Shown: piece after piece, positions 1 to 6,673 of the stretch | How positions within the stretch are numbered: position 1 is the first letter of the stretch | How the letters are laid out: each line of letters starts with the position of its first letter | Assembly: GCA_050743625.1 (NCBI GenBank) | Contig: JBOGED010000344.1 | Location: 1 to 18,505, forward strand | Reading direction: 5' to 3' | DNA: 18,505 nt | Origin: JBOGED01 sp050743625 | GTDB lineage: Bacteria; Actinomycetota; Nitriliruptoria; Euzebyales; Egibacteraceae | Translations under genes and position numbers: made by a program | Notes under the pieces: generated by a model | Seen by the model: the letters and a program-made list of their open reading frames with translations, nothing else | Database searches by the model: none | Told to the model about the DNA's origin: nothing

Positions 1-688
1 GCTCGAACGGCGCCGCCCACAGGCGCCGGCCCTCCCGCAGCGGGACGTGCGCCGAGCCGGCATGGTCGGCGGCGAGCACGACCCCACGCAACAGGCTGGC
101 GGTCAGGCGCTCCGAGGGTGCCTCCAGCCGCCGCGACAGCTGCCGCGACGCGACGAGCATCTCCGCGATGTCTCGTGGGTCGAGCGGGTCAGCGCCGCCC
201 ACGCCGAGCCACTCGAGCACCCGCTCCGCCCGGCCAGCGGGGACGTCGGCCACCATGGCGGCGAGCTCTGTGGCGGCGACCTCCGGGTCGTAACGCTTCC
301 AGATGTCAGGCAGGTCGCGGTGGTGGGTAGCGACCGCGGCGGCGACCCAAGGCCGGTCGGCGGGGTCGGCGACGACCGGCGGCACGAACGCGAGCGACAG
401 CACCTCGTGCCGCCGCCCCCACGGCCCGCCGCCACGCACCATGCGCTGGAAGCCCTCGGCGACCTTGCCGAGGTCGTGGCAGCGCAGCGCGGCCTCGGCG
501 TGCGCCCAGAAGCGCCGCGCGCCGAGCCGCTCGGGAACGTCGCCGAGCCTGCGGCGCAGCACATCCAGCCGAGCCAGCACTGCCTCGGTGTGCGCGACCA
601 GGCTCTCGCCCGGTTGTCCCTCGCCGGCCGGGGACTTCGCCCAAACCTCAGAGAGCGGCGAAGAAGGCGACGGCACGGGCCTGGCCAT
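1..688 (-). CDS. cas3: CRISPR-associated nuclease/helicase Cas3, HD-domain N-terminus (partial, runs off left edge)
   Basis: Reading the minus strand from ATG at 688-686 gives an open frame of 229 codons to the window edge. It begins MARPVPSPSSPLSEVWAKS, a typical Cas3 opening. The HD nuclease motifs are visible in order: the first histidine in LVAHTEAVL, the CHDLGK histidine-aspartate pair (codons 478-473), RRHEVLSLAF, the double histidine of ATHHRD, and the later aspartate of LAADHAGSAH. In the family, the HD domain cleaves ssDNA that the SF2 helicase domain unwinds after Cascade has bound its target. The helicase part lies outside the window. The start overlaps the end of cas5 by 41 nt in a different frame, so the two are probably translationally coupled. 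The visible motifs are intact, although the Cascade genes upstream look broken. Confidence 0.9.
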   Translation of the reverse strand, partial: MARPVPSPSSPLSEVWAKSPAGEGQPGESLVAHTEAVLARLDVLRRRLGDVPERLGARRFWAHAEAALRCHDLGKVAEGFQRMVRGGGPWGRRHEVLSLAFVPPVVADPADRPWVAAAVATHHRDLPDIWKRYDPEVAATELAAMVADVPAGRAERVLEWLGVGGADPLDPRDIAEMLVASRQLSRRLEAPSERLTASLLRGVVLAADHAGSAHVPLREGRRLWAAPFE

Positions 689-1346
689 TCCGTAAAGGGC
701 TGTCGGGGTCGACGAGCACGGGACCTGGCCCGTCATGCGTGGTGTGGCCCTCGACCCAGACGACGCCGCCGAACTCGACCGCCCGCTCGGGAGGCGGCCC
801 CAGCGCGACGGGCATGACCAGGCCGAGGCCGTGGCGGACGGCCACGCGCAACGCGCCTGGCAGGAGCGCGTCCTCGTAGTAGCCGCCGGCGGCCTCGACG
901 AGGTCCACTGTGCCCTGCGCGGTCACGGCGGCGAGGTCTTGAGACCGGCCGAGGCTCATCGCGAACGCCGGAGCGTGCAGCGCCTGGGCCAGGTGGTCGA
1001 GGTCCCCGCCCGCGACGAGCAGCTCCAGCCGGCACCCGAACAGCATCTCGCGCCGCACCGGGTTGACGGCGCCCTCGACGACTTTGGGGAGCCGCGTGCC
1101 CGGCAGCGTCCCGCCGGACGGCGCCAGAAGGTGCTGGTGCTCCAAGTCGTCGACCCGGGCGAGACAGGTGAACCGGTAGGCGACCGTCCGCTCGGCTGGG
1201 CAGGAGTGCAGCCCGAGTGCGGACGCGAGCAGGCCGCGCACGGTCGTGGGTGGGGGCGCGGGATAGCTGACCTGCCGACCCACCAGGAAGTGTGGGTAGC
1301 GGAACGACGCGACCGGCGCATCGACCGAGACCCGCAGCGCCTTCAT
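648..1346 (-). CDS. cas5: CRISPR-associated protein Cas5 (type I-B-like Cascade subunit)
   Basis: This encodes 232 residues, a normal Cas5 length. The N-terminus MKALRVSVDAPVASFRYPHF, the proline-rich PPPTTVRGLLASALG segment, the REMLF motif and AFAMSLGRSQDL match Cas5 of I-B-type systems. Cas5 is the RAMP-fold Cascade subunit that holds the 5' handle of the crRNA. The open frame extends upstream to an ATG at 1463, but those 39 extra codons come from the 92-bp repeat element and a GC-rich hairpin at 1369-1389 and lack Cas5 character, so I choose ATG 1346-1344. No good ribosome binding site precedes it. The cas3 gene starts inside its last 41 nt. The cas7 gene that normally precedes cas5 is missing. 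Confidence 0.88.
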   Translation of the reverse strand: MKALRVSVDAPVASFRYPHFLVGRQVSYPAPPPTTVRGLLASALGLHSCPAERTVAYRFTCLARVDDLEHQHLLAPSGGTLPGTRLPKVVEGAVNPVRREMLFGCRLELLVAGGDLDHLAQALHAPAFAMSLGRSQDLAAVTAQGTVDLVEAAGGYYEDALLPGALRVAVRHGLGLVMPVALGPPPERAVEFGGVVWVEGHTTHDGPGPVLVDPDSPLRNGQARAVAFFAAL

Positions 1347-1398
1347 CGGCGCACGCTCCGCGCGGGCAGGCCCGCCCTCGCCGCGGGCCGGGAAGGCG

Positions 1399-1490
1399 CA
1401 GCTTTCCCTCGTATACAAGGGATTGTTGCGCCCTCCGACGGGCGCGCCGATTTTGACCTGCAACTTTCCTCCGTATACGGAGGAATCCTG
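1399..1490. mobile_element. 92-bp terminal-inverted-repeat element, copy A (MITE-like)
   Basis: The element runs from CAGCTTTCCC to GGAATCCTG. Its ends form imperfect inverted repeats (about 14 of 18 positions match), and each end is itself near-palindromic around GTATAC. The right end contains the perfect palindrome TTCCTCCGTATACGGAGGAA (1465-1484 region). A second 92-bp copy at 14610-14701 matches at about 72 of 92 positions by hand alignment, including the centre (26 of 33). The element is non-coding, and no target-site duplication is obvious. It lies in the gap between the truncated cas8 and cas5. A two-repeat CRISPR remnant (29-33-29 spacing) was considered, but the conserved centre argues against it. 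Confidence 0.6.
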
Positions 1491-1511
1491 CAGTGTGAGC
1501 CGGGCACCTCC

Positions 1512-2042
1512 TCAGCCTCGCCAGGCCGGGTGGCCTGGGTCCGCCAGCTCAGGCGCGTCGGACCCGACGGCGAGCGCCCTCCCCTGGCAGCGCACCGCGC
1601 CGAACGCGAACGCCTGCGCCGCCAGCAGGCACGTCCCGCACACGCGCAGGCCCCCCGCGGCGTTGGGGACGAAGTTCACGACACCCTCTCCGGTCACCAT
1701 GGGGAGGTGCTGGCGGTTCGCCCACGCCACCGCCGCTCGGCCGCACAGCTGGCACGCCTCCGGTCTCGGGGCTCGACGGTGCGCGCGCAGCACGTCCCGC
1801 CGGTAACGGGCGCGTTTCTCCTCCCCCATCGTGGGGTTGACGTAGGCGGAGTTCGGATAGACGCAGGTGAGATATGCGCCCATCGCGCCGGAGAAGTAGG
1901 CGCCCGCCAACTCGGCCGACACCTCGTCGAGGTGCGCGACCGTCAGCATCGGCGGGGCCGCGACCCCTGCCATCGCGCACATCGCCGCCAGCCCGACGTC
2001 GATGATCGGGTTGCCCGTCCAGTCTGGCCCGTGAGTACCCAT
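1512..2042 (-). CDS. Truncated Cas8b1/Cst1-like protein (N-terminal fragment, probably non-functional)
   Basis: The frame encodes 176 residues. The opening TGNPIIDVGLAAMCAMAG resembles the N-terminus of Cst1/Cas8b1, the large subunit of type I-B Cascade. A zinc-finger-like cysteine pattern follows: C97-x2-C100 (CQLCG) and C135-x2-C138 (CGTC), with FVPNAAGG between them and RCQGRALAVGSDAPEL after. In the family this stretch is only the first third of a protein of roughly 500 residues. Here the similarity stops just after SDAPEL and the frame ends at TGA 1514-1512. The 92-bp element begins 21 nt further on, and no continuation is seen in another frame before cas5. Either the gene is a deletion remnant or the zinc-finger fragment has been kept for another role. 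A TGTAGAAA stretch 7-8 nt upstream of the ATG could be a weak -10. Confidence 0.72.
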   Translation of the reverse strand: MGTHGPDWTGNPIIDVGLAAMCAMAGVAAPPMLTVAHLDEVSAELAGAYFSGAMGAYLTCVYPNSAYVNPTMGEEKRARYRRDVLRAHRRAPRPEACQLCGRAAVAWANRQHLPMVTGEGVVNFVPNAAGGLRVCGTCLLAAQAFAFGAVRCQGRALAVGSDAPELADPGHPAWRG

Positions 2043-2076
2043 AGCCGCGTTTCTACACCAGGGGTGTGACAGGAAC

Positions 2077-2120
2077 GGCTGGCCCTCGCGATACGAGCGG
2101 GAGGTAAAATGCGGCCAGCC
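2077..2120 (+). other. Nested inverted repeat in the cas8-cas6 intergenic region
   Basis: GGCTGGCC at 2077-2084 is perfectly complementary to GGCCAGCC at 2113-2120. Nested inside is CTCG-CGATA-CGAG (2085-2097). With the terminator hairpin directly downstream, a plus-strand transcript would fold into a compact structured RNA of about 115 nt. I do not recognise it as a known riboswitch class. It lies in the 172-nt gap between the divergent cas8 remnant and cas6. Confidence 0.45.
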
Positions 2121-2144
2121 TCGGAGCAGTAGCCTGGGAAAGTG

Positions 2145-2190
2145 AGCCCGGTTTCTCCCCGGACGGTGGGAGGCCGGGCTTCGCGTTTTT
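2145..2190 (+). terminator. Intrinsic terminator upstream of cas6
   Basis: AGCCCGG (2145-2151) pairs with CCGGGCT (2174-2180), and the inner CTCCC (2155-2159) pairs with GGGAG (2168-2172). The hairpin is followed by TCGCG and five T residues (2186-2190). It reads on the plus strand and ends only 24 nt before the cas6 start. It would therefore terminate either a small RNA made from the cas8-cas6 gap or a cas6 leader transcript (attenuation). Confidence 0.6.
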
Positions 2191-2214
2191 CATCGAGCGA
2201 CCTGCTCCGCTACT

Positions 2215-3357
2215 GTGGCCTCAGAGTTCGCCACACCGTCAGGAGCTCTTGGATCCGATGACCTGGCCCGGCACGTGAGCGCGTTGGTCCTGACGCGTGT
2301 GCGCCTGAGGCTGGAGGCGCTCGCGCAGGGGACGTTACCAGGGACGCTGGCCGCTCCCATGAGGGCCGCGTGGGGGCCGGCGCTGCGGCAGGTTGCCTGC
2401 CCGCGCGAGCCAGCGTGCGCCCAGGTGTGCGTGGAGCCGCGCGACTGCGCCTTCGGGTTGGCCTTCACCGCACTGCCGCCCGTCGCGGGTTGGGGTGGGA
2501 CGCCGCCACGCTCACTGTGGTTGCAGCACGACCTGCTCGTCGCGCGGCACCTGAGCAAGGGCGACCACGTCGAGATCGGCCTGGTGCTCGCTCCCGCGGC
2601 CGCCGAGCACCTGCCGGTACTGGTCGACGGGCTCCGGGTCGCGGCGGCGAGGGGGATCGACCGGATCCCGTTCGCGGTCGAGCGCTCCGGTGAGCCAGAG
2701 CGCTGGACCCTCGAGCGCGCGACCGAGGAGGCGGGCTCGTGGGAGGACTGCCGCGCGGTGACGGTTCGCCTCCTGACACCCCTGCGGCTCAAGGTTGGCG
2801 GCCGGCTCCTGACCCGCGCACCGGAGCTCTGCGAGCTGGTGGGCAACCTGGCGAGCCGCGCGAGCGCCTTGAGCGCGGCACACGGGGGCTCGTCGGGGGT
2901 CGCGACCACCGCGCTGCGCTCGGCCGCCGAGGAGGCACGCGTCGCTCACGGGGACGTGCGCTGGCTGCGCCTCGCGCGACCCCGCCACGGCCGGACGCCG
3001 GACAGCATGTCGGGCCTCGTCGGCGAGGTCCTCTACCGTGACGTGCCGCAGGCGGTCCACCCCTGGCTGGTGCTCGCGGGCGTGCTGCACGCGGGCGCCG
3101 ACGCCATGGTCGGCTGCGGCCGCGTCGCCGCGGCCCCCGCGTCGCGCGTCATCACGGACGCCGAGAGCATGCGCCTCGCCGCCTCGTTGGCCGTCGAGCG
3201 TGTCCGAGCCGTCAACGGGCCGCTCAGCTCAGTCGCCGTCGACTACCCCGAGCCCGATCACCTGCTCGTACGGATCGAGGACCCCGCGAGCGCGATGGCG
3301 GAGCTGCGCGACCTCGCCGAGGCGCTCGACGTGCGCATCTCCGTTCGCTCGCGGTGA
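2215..3357 (+). CDS. cas6: CRISPR pre-crRNA endoribonuclease Cas6 (RAMP protein)
   Basis: The predicted protein has 380 residues. Its N-terminus (SALVLTRVRLRLEAL), the central LLTPLRLKVGGRLL segment and the C-terminal block GLVGEVLYRDVP...LVLAGVLHAGADAMVGCG correspond to the large Cas6 family with a C-terminal RAMP domain and glycine-rich loop. Cas6 cuts the repeat portion of pre-crRNA to give mature crRNAs. Cysteines near residues 61-77 (CPREPACAQVCVEPRDC) form a cluster often seen in this subfamily. The start is uncertain: GTG 2215 is the longest frame, but GTG 2275, which opens directly on VSALVLTRVRL, fits the usual start of the family better, and neither has a clear ribosome site. The gene is divergent from the other cas genes and sits just downstream of an intrinsic terminator. 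One TTA codon is present. Confidence 0.85.
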   Translation: MASEFATPSGALGSDDLARHVSALVLTRVRLRLEALAQGTLPGTLAAPMRAAWGPALRQVACPREPACAQVCVEPRDCAFGLAFTALPPVAGWGGTPPRSLWLQHDLLVARHLSKGDHVEIGLVLAPAAAEHLPVLVDGLRVAAARGIDRIPFAVERSGEPERWTLERATEEAGSWEDCRAVTVRLLTPLRLKVGGRLLTRAPELCELVGNLASRASALSAAHGGSSGVATTALRSAAEEARVAHGDVRWLRLARPRHGRTPDSMSGLVGEVLYRDVPQAVHPWLVLAGVLHAGADAMVGCGRVAAAPASRVITDAESMRLAASLAVERVRAVNGPLSSVAVDYPEPDHLLVRIEDPASAMAELRDLAEALDVRISVRSR

Positions 3358-3364
3358 GGCACCG

Positions 3365-3386
3365 CGAGGCCCGTGGGCGCCCCTCG
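3365..3386. terminator. Weak hairpin between convergent cas6 and SWIM gene
   Basis: CGAGG (3365-3369) pairs with CCTCG (3382-3386) around a GC-rich loop in the 43-nt gap between the two convergent stop codons. There is no T-run, so its role as a bidirectional terminator is a guess from position. Confidence 0.22.
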
Positions 3387-3400
3387 GGGGTGAAGACTCG

Positions 3401-5098
3401 CTACCACCGCTTCCGGGCCATCAGGCCCATGAGGCTGCTCTTGCGCCCGTGCTCGGCTCTGACCCGTGCGACGTAGGCGGCGAAGCCGTCCGGGCGGGCC
3501 TGCGCCTTGTACAGCCGCTCGATACGGGCCATGAGGTCCACCGCGCTCGGGTACAGCTTGGACTTCACCGGCTGCAGGAGCGCCGCGACCTCTCGCTCGT
3601 AGACCGGGATCGCGTCGGCCGGGTGCGTCCGCTCCCGCGCCCGCGCGAGGGTCATCCACTGGCGTTGATCGCAGCCGCGTGCGCAAGCCACGCTCCACGC
3701 CTCGTCGGCCAGGCCCTCGTACAGCAGGACCTCGATCAGCGTCGACGCGGGCTGGCGGTCGCCGCGCAGGTGCTCCAGCGCCTTGTCGCGCCAGACGCCG
3801 GGATCGAAACCGACGGTCTTGACCTCGTCCAACAGGCGGCGGTAGCTCTGCAACGACGGCGCGCGCGCCAGTCCCGACCAGAACACGTCGACCGCGTCCG
3901 CGGCCCGGCCACCGCGCCGGTGCGACTCGGCGAGCAGCTCACGTAGCGGCGGGGTCTGCCACGGCCGGTCAGGGAAGGCGGCGAGCCCTCGCTCCGCCCA
4001 GTCGACCGCCTCCTCGTCGCGCCCGGCCCGGGCGAAGGCCTTGGCGATCTCGCAATAGTCGCCAGGGACCCGCAGGCCGGCGCTCGACTTGACCGCGACG
4101 AGCTGCTCGGGGTCCCCCGAGGCGAGCGCCACCCCGATCATCGCCTGGGTCACGCGGAACGCGTCCGACCGCCCCTCACCGGCCTCAAGCGCCTCGAAGC
4201 GTGGGGAGACCAGGCGCCGGTACTCGGCCAACCCGGCCTCGCCGAGCACCGCCGCGTAGTGCGCGGCGGCCCGGTAGAAGGCCTCCAGCTCGGAGGACAG
4301 CTCCAGGTCGACCAGCCGCCGGGCCAGCGCGACCGGGTCCTCACCGGCGGCTTCGCAAGCCCGCAGGTGGAGCTCGCCCAGATCAGACGAGATCCCGGTG
4401 AGCCACCCGTCCGAGTCGTCCACATACTGGATCGCCTCGTCCGCGAGGCGGTGGGCGTGCTCGGCCAGCACGACGACCGCTCCGGCGTGGCCGAGGTCGA
4501 CGAGCTCGGCCACCGCCTCGATCGCCTGCTGGACGCCGTGAGCCCAGCTCGCCGCCTCCGCGTAGTCGACGAAGTCATCGCCGCTGAACGCCACCTCGAG
4601 CCGGTCACGCCAGACCCCGACGTCCACCCCGGTCCCCCCAGCGGCGGCCGCCTCGGCCAGCAGCCGCTCCCGCAGCCGCCAGTCCGCGCCAGCCTGGCCG
4701 AGCAGCAGGTCCACAAGGCGCTTGTGGTCCTGGCTCCGTAGGTAGGCGCGCAGCGTCTCCTCGTCGCTGGCGCTGCGGCTGGGCTCGTCTTCCCAGTCGC
4801 CCTCGTCGTCGAGGTCGATCTCATCGCAGAGGGCGAGGGCGACGCAGTGCTTGCAGAACCTGCCATCCTCTCCGACCGGGCAGGTGCACGACCAGGCCGG
4901 CTGGCCGCCATCGTCCAGCCACAGCGCGACGTGGTAGGGCATCGACCCGCGCACGGTGCCCTCGATACGATCAGCGGTGGCATCCGCCCGCTCGGCGCGA
5001 CCGTCCCCCGCGTACGCGACTCCCCGCAGGTAGGAGGCGGGATCCGCGAGGACCATGACCGCGGAGCGGGAAAACGCGGAGGTCAACAGGTCATCCAT
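3401..5098 (-). CDS. SWIM zinc-finger domain protein
   Basis: The protein has 565 residues. The SWIM signature CxC...CxH is clear: C71-T-C73 (SCTCPVGEDGR), then C82-K-H84 (FCKHCVALAL). An acidic, low-complexity stretch follows (DEIDLDDEGDWEDEPSRSAS). The remainder is alanine- and leucine-rich and helical, with TPR-like segments (for example AKAFARAGRDEEAVDWAERG and YRRLLDEVKTVGF) through residue 540. SWIM domains bind zinc and are thought to mediate DNA or protein contacts; no enzymatic function can be assigned. On the minus strand a TANNNT hexamer (TAACCT, 5112-5107) lies 8 nt before the ATG, so the transcript may be nearly leaderless. The gene is convergent with cas6; no functional link to CRISPR is evident. 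Confidence 0.82.
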   Translation of the reverse strand: MDDLLTSAFSRSAVMVLADPASYLRGVAYAGDGRAERADATADRIEGTVRGSMPYHVALWLDDGGQPAWSCTCPVGEDGRFCKHCVALALCDEIDLDDEGDWEDEPSRSASDEETLRAYLRSQDHKRLVDLLLGQAGADWRLRERLLAEAAAAGGTGVDVGVWRDRLEVAFSGDDFVDYAEAASWAHGVQQAIEAVAELVDLGHAGAVVVLAEHAHRLADEAIQYVDDSDGWLTGISSDLGELHLRACEAAGEDPVALARRLVDLELSSELEAFYRAAAHYAAVLGEAGLAEYRRLVSPRFEALEAGEGRSDAFRVTQAMIGVALASGDPEQLVAVKSSAGLRVPGDYCEIAKAFARAGRDEEAVDWAERGLAAFPDRPWQTPPLRELLAESHRRGGRAADAVDVFWSGLARAPSLQSYRRLLDEVKTVGFDPGVWRDKALEHLRGDRQPASTLIEVLLYEGLADEAWSVACARGCDQRQWMTLARARERTHPADAIPVYEREVAALLQPVKSKLYPSAVDLMARIERLYKAQARPDGFAAYVARVRAEHGRKSSLMGLMARKRW

Positions 5099-5212
5099 GG
5101 CGCCAGAGGTTACTCCCCGCCCGCACGAGGGCTGGTGCCCGTTGGTTCAGAGGCGGTCACAGGAGGCCCAAGGTGAGAGCGCCACGCCAACCACACCCGG
5201 CCCAGCGCAGGA

Positions 5213-6514
5213 TTAGGGGCGCTTTGTGGCGGGGCGGTAGCCCTTGGTGGCGAGCCAGGCGCGGGCGCGGCCGCGGGCGCGCTCACCGGAGAAGACGGTC
5301 CAGCGCTCGCGCTCCTCGGGATAGGCGGACAGCACCTCGCGGAACCGGCGGAAGGCGCCCCGGCCGCCGAGGGCGACGTCGAGGAGCTGGCGCAGGCTGC
5401 GCTCGGCGACCGTGGCCGTGAACTCCTTCATGTCCCAGTACGCCTCGTGCGAGCCTTGCGGCTCGATCCGCAAGACCTCCGCGTCCACGGCCGCGCCACG
5501 GCCCCGGCGTGGCGGGCTGGCTGGCTCGATCTGCCCGGTGAGCAGGTGCAGATGATGCGCGTCGGCGGACGCCTCACTCTGGTCGAGGTGAAACGCGAGC
5601 ACCGCGAGGTCCACCGGCACCGGCTCGAGCGCGGGCGCTGGGGGCGAGGCGGCGAGCAGCCGGTCCAGGCCGTCGGCGAGGACGTCGTCGCCCGTCCACT
5701 CGCGAGCCCGCAAGCCCGCCACACAGGCGGCGGCCTCGGCTTCCCCTGAGCAGCCTTGCGCCAACGCCGCGAGTAGTCCGTCACCGGCCAGCTGGAGCAC
5801 CGGGCTCAAGGGTCTATCCTCGAGCGCGGCGAGCACCGCGTCGCCATCGGTCTGGTCGACCGCCTCGCGGAGGCGAGCGATCGCGTCGCGGTCCCATCCA
5901 GGAACGTTGGCGTCCGGCTCGCCGGTGTCGCGCCGGGGGCTCAGTGGCTCCAGCATCTGGAGGTAGGCCCAGGCGGCGTTCCAGAGATGCTGCTCGGGGT
6001 AGACGCCGCCACCCTTGTGCTCGCGCCGCCAGCCGGGCTCCCAGAAGCGGTCGACGACCGTACGCAGGTGGCGAAGGGTCCTGCCAAGCTCGGCGGCGAG
6101 GTCCGCCGGGTCGGGATCGGGTACGACCGGCAGCTGGTCGAAGCGGCGGCCGGCGAGTGCGTCCAGGACATCCTCGTCCACCCCGTCCAGTGACCAGAAG
6201 CGCACCGGCCGCTGGATCTCGGGCGTGGCGATCGGACCCGCCGCGGGCCGGCACGACCACCGCAGCGGCACCCTGATGAAATGCTGGACGAAGCCCCGCA
6301 CCTCCCGGGATTCAATCCCCCAGGGAACCTCCTCGGGCGGCAGGTCGAGCGCGAAGACCACGCTCGCGGACTCCAACCGCGCCGCGCCCTCGATCAGCTC
6401 GCCGTAGGCGTACGCGCCGACGCACAGCGGATGCGTCGTCCGCCCGAAATATCGGTCACAGGCGGCGGCCACCCGCCTCAGATGCTCGACCGCTGTGCCG
6501 TACTCCATCATCAC
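5213..6514 (-). CDS. DUF7711-like / UPF0158-like composite protein of unknown function
   Basis: This 433-residue protein has three recognisable parts. Residues 1-185 (EYGTAVEHLRRVAAACD, FALDLPPEEVPWG, RPVRFWSLDGVD, WRREHKGGGVYPEQHLW) resemble actinobacterial DUF7711 proteins, recalled from memory. Residues 207-290 form a helical linker (WDRDAIARLREAVDQTDGD, then ADGLDRLLAAS). Residues 300-426 resemble UPF0158: VDLAVLAFHLDQ, GSHEAYWDMKEF, GRGAFRRFREVL and YPEERERWTVF. Both named families lack an established function. GTG 6514, ATG 6511 and ATG 6508 are consecutive in-frame starts; homologues appear to begin MEYG, which favours ATG 6508. The gene is divergent from glgE. The preceding minus-strand gene starts 114 bp downstream of this stop codon. 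Confidence 0.68.
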   Translation of the reverse strand: MMMEYGTAVEHLRRVAAACDRYFGRTTHPLCVGAYAYGELIEGAARLESASVVFALDLPPEEVPWGIESREVRGFVQHFIRVPLRWSCRPAAGPIATPEIQRPVRFWSLDGVDEDVLDALAGRRFDQLPVVPDPDPADLAAELGRTLRHLRTVVDRFWEPGWRREHKGGGVYPEQHLWNAAWAYLQMLEPLSPRRDTGEPDANVPGWDRDAIARLREAVDQTDGDAVLAALEDRPLSPVLQLAGDGLLAALAQGCSGEAEAAACVAGLRAREWTGDDVLADGLDRLLAASPPAPALEPVPVDLAVLAFHLDQSEASADAHHLHLLTGQIEPASPPRRGRGAAVDAEVLRIEPQGSHEAYWDMKEFTATVAERSLRQLLDVALGGRGAFRRFREVLSAYPEERERWTVFSGERARGRARAWLATKGYRPATKRP

Positions 6515-6673
6515 GAGTGAGCCTAGTGCCTCGTCCCGGGTCGCACATCAGCGGTGTCCCCGCACTGCGAGACCAGACTGCGAATGAATAGGGACGAGGT
6601 CAAGCGTGTCCATCACATGTGTCCTGTTGCGGATGGCAAATACGGTTCATGATCGCCAGAGTGGGAGACGCTC
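6515..6673. promoter_or_regulatory. Divergent intergenic region between the DUF7711/UPF0158 gene and glgE
   Basis: These 159 bp must hold the promoters of both the minus-strand gene and the glg operon. For the minus gene, TAGGCT (6525-6520) lies 5 nt before the GTG and 8 nt before the first ATG, compatible with a leaderless or near-leaderless transcript. For glgE, only a weak TACGGT (6641-6646) is visible, and the mRNA leader would carry GGGAG at 6663-6667. No ORF or strong hairpin is seen. The stretch is visibly richer in A and T than its surroundings. Confidence 0.4.

Noticed and set aside
1347..1463. N-terminal extension of Cas5 from ATG 1463
   Set aside because: The added codons translate the 92-bp element and a GC hairpin; Cas5 homology begins at the ATG at 1346.
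1401..1491. Two-repeat mini CRISPR array (29-nt repeats, 33-nt spacer), also at 14612-14702
   Set aside because: The 'spacers' of the two loci are homologous (26 of 33 identical) and the repeats diverge at a similar rate. The outer ends form terminal inverted repeats, which fits a mobile or palindromic element better than an array.
735..2069. 444-codon plus-strand ORF opposite cas5 and cas8
   Set aside because: It is antisense to genes with clear Cas motifs and has arginine/glycine-rich composition typical of shadow frames in high-GC DNA.
2100..2190. tRNA or known riboswitch upstream of cas6
   Set aside because: There is no T-loop consensus or cloverleaf, and no core of a riboswitch class I can recognise; only generic hairpins and a terminator are supported.
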